A DNA stretch of 64,000 nt from Mariniphaga sp041687255 (GTDB lineage: Bacteria; Bacteroidota; Bacteroidia; Bacteroidales; Prolixibacteraceae): NCBI GenBank assembly GCA_041687255.1, contig JAWLCL010000002.1, positions 1-64,000 on the forward strand, given 5' to 3'. The notes below the pieces were generated by a model. That model was not told the origin of the DNA. It ran no database searches and saw nothing but the letters and a program-made list of their open reading frames with translations. Below are positions 61,825-64,000 of the stretch, in pieces. How positions within the stretch are numbered: position 1 is the stretch's first letter; each line of letters opens with the position of its first letter. A program made the translations under genes and the position numbers.

Positions 61825-62811
61825 TTATACAGTTTTCAAATCAAATGCATAGTAAAAGGGGATAATCTTTTTCCCGTCAATATTTGCCTTCCAGGCTAAT
61901 TCTTTATGACTTATCTCTGCAATATCGCTGGCAGTGGTGTCTTTAAATTTATCAGAAATATAATGAAGTATTTCAAATTCTTCTTTTGAGAATAATGAAC
62001 TGTCAAATCGACTGTTATGTGAAAGAATTATTTTTTCGACTTCACCATATTGAGACATAGAATAATCAATGTCAATAACTCCCTGCTCTGCTAAAAGTCC
62101 AAATAATACATCGTAATTATTAGGAACAGGACCATAAGAAATTGCCCTATATTTCAGTCCGGTCATACTTTGTGCATATTGTCGGAAAAAAGCAAAGTCA
62201 CTGTAAAAAAGCAATTTGTTTAATTTTGTTTTAAACGGCTTTAAAAGCTCAGCAAAAAAGAGAATTACATTTTTTGTTTTCTCTTTATCAAAAGCTTTAA
62301 ATCCATTGGTTATATCAGGAATTGATTGAAACCGAAGTAAAGGATCATCGCAGCAACATAAATTTGCTTCCAGCTTTTTCAATTTGAGGAGTATTTTTTC
62401 ACGTTCTTTTTCTTCGAGCTCACTAAACTTCTCAATATATTCTTTAAAATTTTCAGAATCGCTAATCATTTGAATCAGGTTTGCATGTACCTTGGATGGA
62501 ACCTCATCATTTTCATAGTTTCTCCACGAGTTGGGACCCATGCCCATAACTGTTGACATTTTTAAAGCAGACAAACCATAATTCTGTCTGATTTCTTTAA
62601 TCTGCTCAGGAAAGGGGATTCGATGACGAACCCGGTATTGATTGACAACCTGATTGTAATTTAAAACTGAAAAATGTTCATCCTCGAATTGCTCTCCCGT
62701 ATCCTCACACTTGTAAAAATGAAAAAGAACATCGAATTGTTCTTTTCGGTAAGTAATTTTTCGCCACTCTTTATCAAGTGTCATTTCTTTACCTGTGAAC
62801 GGACTTTTCAT
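61825..62811 (-). CDS. Panacea/SocA-type antitoxin with MqsA-like N terminus
   Basis: 328 aa. The N terminus (SPFTGKEM...KCEDTGEQF) is an MqsA/YgiT-like zinc-finger frame in which most Cys are replaced. An HTH follows (about 66-115; IKEIRQNYGLSALKMSTVMG). Residues 180-300 match the Panacea/SocA (DUF4065) domain: KLNKLLFYSDFAFFRQY and YRAISYGPVPNNYDVLF. Such proteins neutralise many unrelated toxins. It overlaps the upstream toxin-like gene by 4 bp (toxin first). Chromosomal, outside the prophage. Confidence 0.82.
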   Translation of the reverse strand: MKSPFTGKEMTLDKEWRKITYRKEQFDVLFHFYKCEDTGEQFEDEHFSVLNYNQVVNQYRVRHRIPFPEQIKEIRQNYGLSALKMSTVMGMGPNSWRNYENDEVPSKVHANLIQMISDSENFKEYIEKFSELEEKEREKILLKLKKLEANLCCCDDPLLRFQSIPDITNGFKAFDKEKTKNVILFFAELLKPFKTKLNKLLFYSDFAFFRQYAQSMTGLKYRAISYGPVPNNYDVLFGLLAEQGVIDIDYSMSQYGEVEKIILSHNSRFDSSLFSKEEFEILHYISDKFKDTTASDIAEISHKELAWKANIDGKKIIPFYYAFDLKTV

Positions 62812-63176
62812 GGTTTATTTGTTTTAAATGGGTAATTGATAGGATGCTCGGCTGGATGGAACGATATACAAATTGTATTTGAATTTACAACTCCCATACT
62901 AATCTTAATGTACACTTCCTGTTTTTTAACCATTTTCCCAAACACCCACATCGGCAACAAGCCACGCATCTTTTCTTCTAAAGGACCTTCTGAATAATCT
63001 TCTATTTTTAATTCATTAATAATATCCTTTCTTACGATTGGACTTATTTCCAAATCTAACAGAGCCTGAGCATTTTTACCTCTGTCATCTAAAAAGATGA
63101 TTTGGAAAATGCCAGTTTTGGTTTTAAAATCTTTTAAAAAACGTTCAACCTCTTTTCTGGTTGTTTCCATTGGCAA
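62808..63176 (-). CDS. MqsR-like toxin (candidate)
   Basis: 122 aa. The order LDLEISPIVRKDIINELKIEDY, cut here into its parts LDLEIS and INELKIEDY, then WVFGKMVKKQEVYIKISM and ICISFHP, parallels MqsR (L-x-L...ESDFYKS...GQVYLKIT...LIVSF), an mRNA interferase of the RelE/BrnT-like fold. Toxin-before-antitoxin order is also that of mqsRA. Its partner is a Panacea protein, which is known to pair with varied toxins. Toxicity is inferred. Confidence 0.6.
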   Translation of the reverse strand: MPMETTRKEVERFLKDFKTKTGIFQIIFLDDRGKNAQALLDLEISPIVRKDIINELKIEDYSEGPLEEKMRGLLPMWVFGKMVKKQEVYIKISMGVVNSNTICISFHPAEHPINYPFKTNKP

Positions 63177-63275
63177 AACTATAACATTAAACGAATAAAT
63201 ACACTATAAAGTTTTAAAATGGATAATATTTTTTTATATATTCAACTTCATAGTGTAATTTGCTTATAAATTTAA

Positions 63276-63740
63276 TTACATTTTTAGAATTTCTTCCTTT
63301 TTTATCAAAGGTAACTCAACTGCAATATTTGAATCCCTGTTACTCCTAATGATTATCCTCTTCTTAAACTTTTTTAAATCCAGTTTAATACCCCATACAT
63401 TTCCTGAATGAGGACGGTTATCCATTAAGTGGGGGGCAAGTAGTTTATTAATCTGGCTTAGCTTGCAATAACAAAACATATCCGGGACAATCCTAATCAA
63501 CAAGTCGCATTCATTTCGGTCAGGTATTTGATCCAGGTTGGCTTGCCTAATATCAATCCAGTAACTTCCGGATTCACCTTCTGAAACGGCAGGAGAAAGC
63601 ATGTATTTACCATCTTTCTCAAATAGGGTTGAATTTCCTACTTGTTTGTAGGCAAATTTGTCAGTGATTATTTCAATATTGTGATAACGGGTATTTGTTC
63701 TCATAGTTTTTTGATTTTTCCCAAATTCATAGTCTGGCAA
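63276..63740 (-). CDS. Unknown host protein
   Basis: 154 aa as the longest frame; MRTNTRY (12 codons later, 63704) is the likelier start. Alpha/beta, no domain recognised (LLIRIVPDMFCYCKLSQINKL). It lies 100 bp upstream of the toxin-like gene on the same strand, so the two could be linked. Confidence 0.55.
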   Translation of the reverse strand: MPDYEFGKNQKTMRTNTRYHNIEIITDKFAYKQVGNSTLFEKDGKYMLSPAVSEGESGSYWIDIRQANLDQIPDRNECDLLIRIVPDMFCYCKLSQINKLLAPHLMDNRPHSGNVWGIKLDLKKFKKRIIIRSNRDSNIAVELPLIKKEEILKM

Positions 63741-63813
63741 TTTCGATCTGAATATGCCTGCCTTTTCCTTTTAAAAAGCGCCACTTCGAAAGAAGCACAA
63801 TAATACAAAAATA

Positions 63814-63999
63814 TTAATTGTCGTATTTTAAAACTCCCTTTCTCTTTGATTCACCTTTTCGATTTATCCGATGTGATGAGTTAACAATTCTATTCAGGAT
63901 TGCAACTGTTCTTATCCCATTTATACCAATCTGAATTGGGAACTGTGAGACGATGATAAAGAAGAAGTTTATAAATTGAATAAATTTAGCTGCCGAAAT
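63814..63999 (-). CDS. Possible C-terminal part of a gene cut by the window edge
   Basis: An open frame of about 61 codons runs from the right edge to TAA at 63814 on the minus strand, hydrophobic first and then basic. Codon use is not diagnostic, so this may be chance. Nothing else is seen in 63741-64000. Confidence 0.25.
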   Translation of the reverse strand: MSAAKFIQFINFFFIIVSQFPIQIGINGIRTVAILNRIVNSSHRINRKGESKRKGVLKYDN

Positions 64000-64000
64000 C

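Overview
The window is a stretch of a Bacteroidota chromosome (class Bacteroidia; probably a Marinilabiliales/Prolixibacteraceae-like lineage, which is inference from gene style only) carrying a complete ~40.1 kb tailed-phage prophage. The phylum call rests on a textbook TTTG-N19-TATATTTG promoter in front of the tRNA gene, the general lack of Shine-Dalgarno sequences, a Bacteroidota-type integrase and many proteins of recognisable Bacteroidota style.

Left host arm (1-21.5 kb). Positions 1-1076 hold 2.6 tandem copies of a 407-bp unit built on nested palindromes, beside an HUH/Y1 (IS200-like or RAYT-like) transposase whose flanks carry the same palindrome; diverged copies recur at 9.2-9.8 kb. 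Between them lies a glycogen-to-trehalose locus: glgX/treX (minus) divergent from treZ and treY (plus). Then come a PiT phosphate transporter with a PhoU-like tail (minus), a PhoR-like kinase and a PhoB-like regulator (plus), a PAP2-like membrane protein, rpoN, asnS, a Tat-exported Gfo/Idh/MocA oxidoreductase and a fusion of a tetraheme NapC/NirT cytochrome to a formylglycine-generating-enzyme-like domain.

Prophage (21,551-61,645). It sits in the 3' end of the initiator tRNA gene, bounded by a 17-bp direct repeat. The phage side rebuilds the tRNA 3' end, adding an encoded CCA that the displaced host end lacks, and brings its own terminator. From left to right: integrase (plus); a long minus-strand late region (lysis: spanin-like, amidase, holin; tail: receptor/deacetylase protein, two tail proteins, tape measure; accessory block; neck and portal; exported beta-barrel-like protein; terminase; tail tube; capsid; protease); an intergenic array of TTTGTAAT/ATTACAAA motifs; a minus-strand early region (Tad2-like anti-Thoeris protein, DndC/PAPS-reductase-like protein, TOPRIM-SF3 primase-helicase, HD-domain protein, OB-fold protein, many small proteins, a D-armless tRNA-like element, regulators); and a plus-strand lysogeny pair, a non-S24 repressor and a BRCT-domain protein, next to attR.

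The least expected signal is regulatory. Eight minus-strand sites in the late region share TCCTTTC (often preceded by a T-run and G), exactly 19 bp, then a TAnnTTTG-like box. At most sites the T-run is also the T-tract of the terminator of the preceding transcription unit, so late transcription is punctuated by fused terminator-promoter modules. These sites divide the late genes into units for head/tail tube, packaging, portal/neck, tail, tail tip, lysis, an exported protein and, last, a short transcript with no gene in it.

Right host arm (61.65-64 kb): the displaced tRNA terminator, a two-gene toxin-antitoxin-like pair (MqsR-like toxin; MqsA-like HTH plus Panacea/SocA domain) and an unknown gene.
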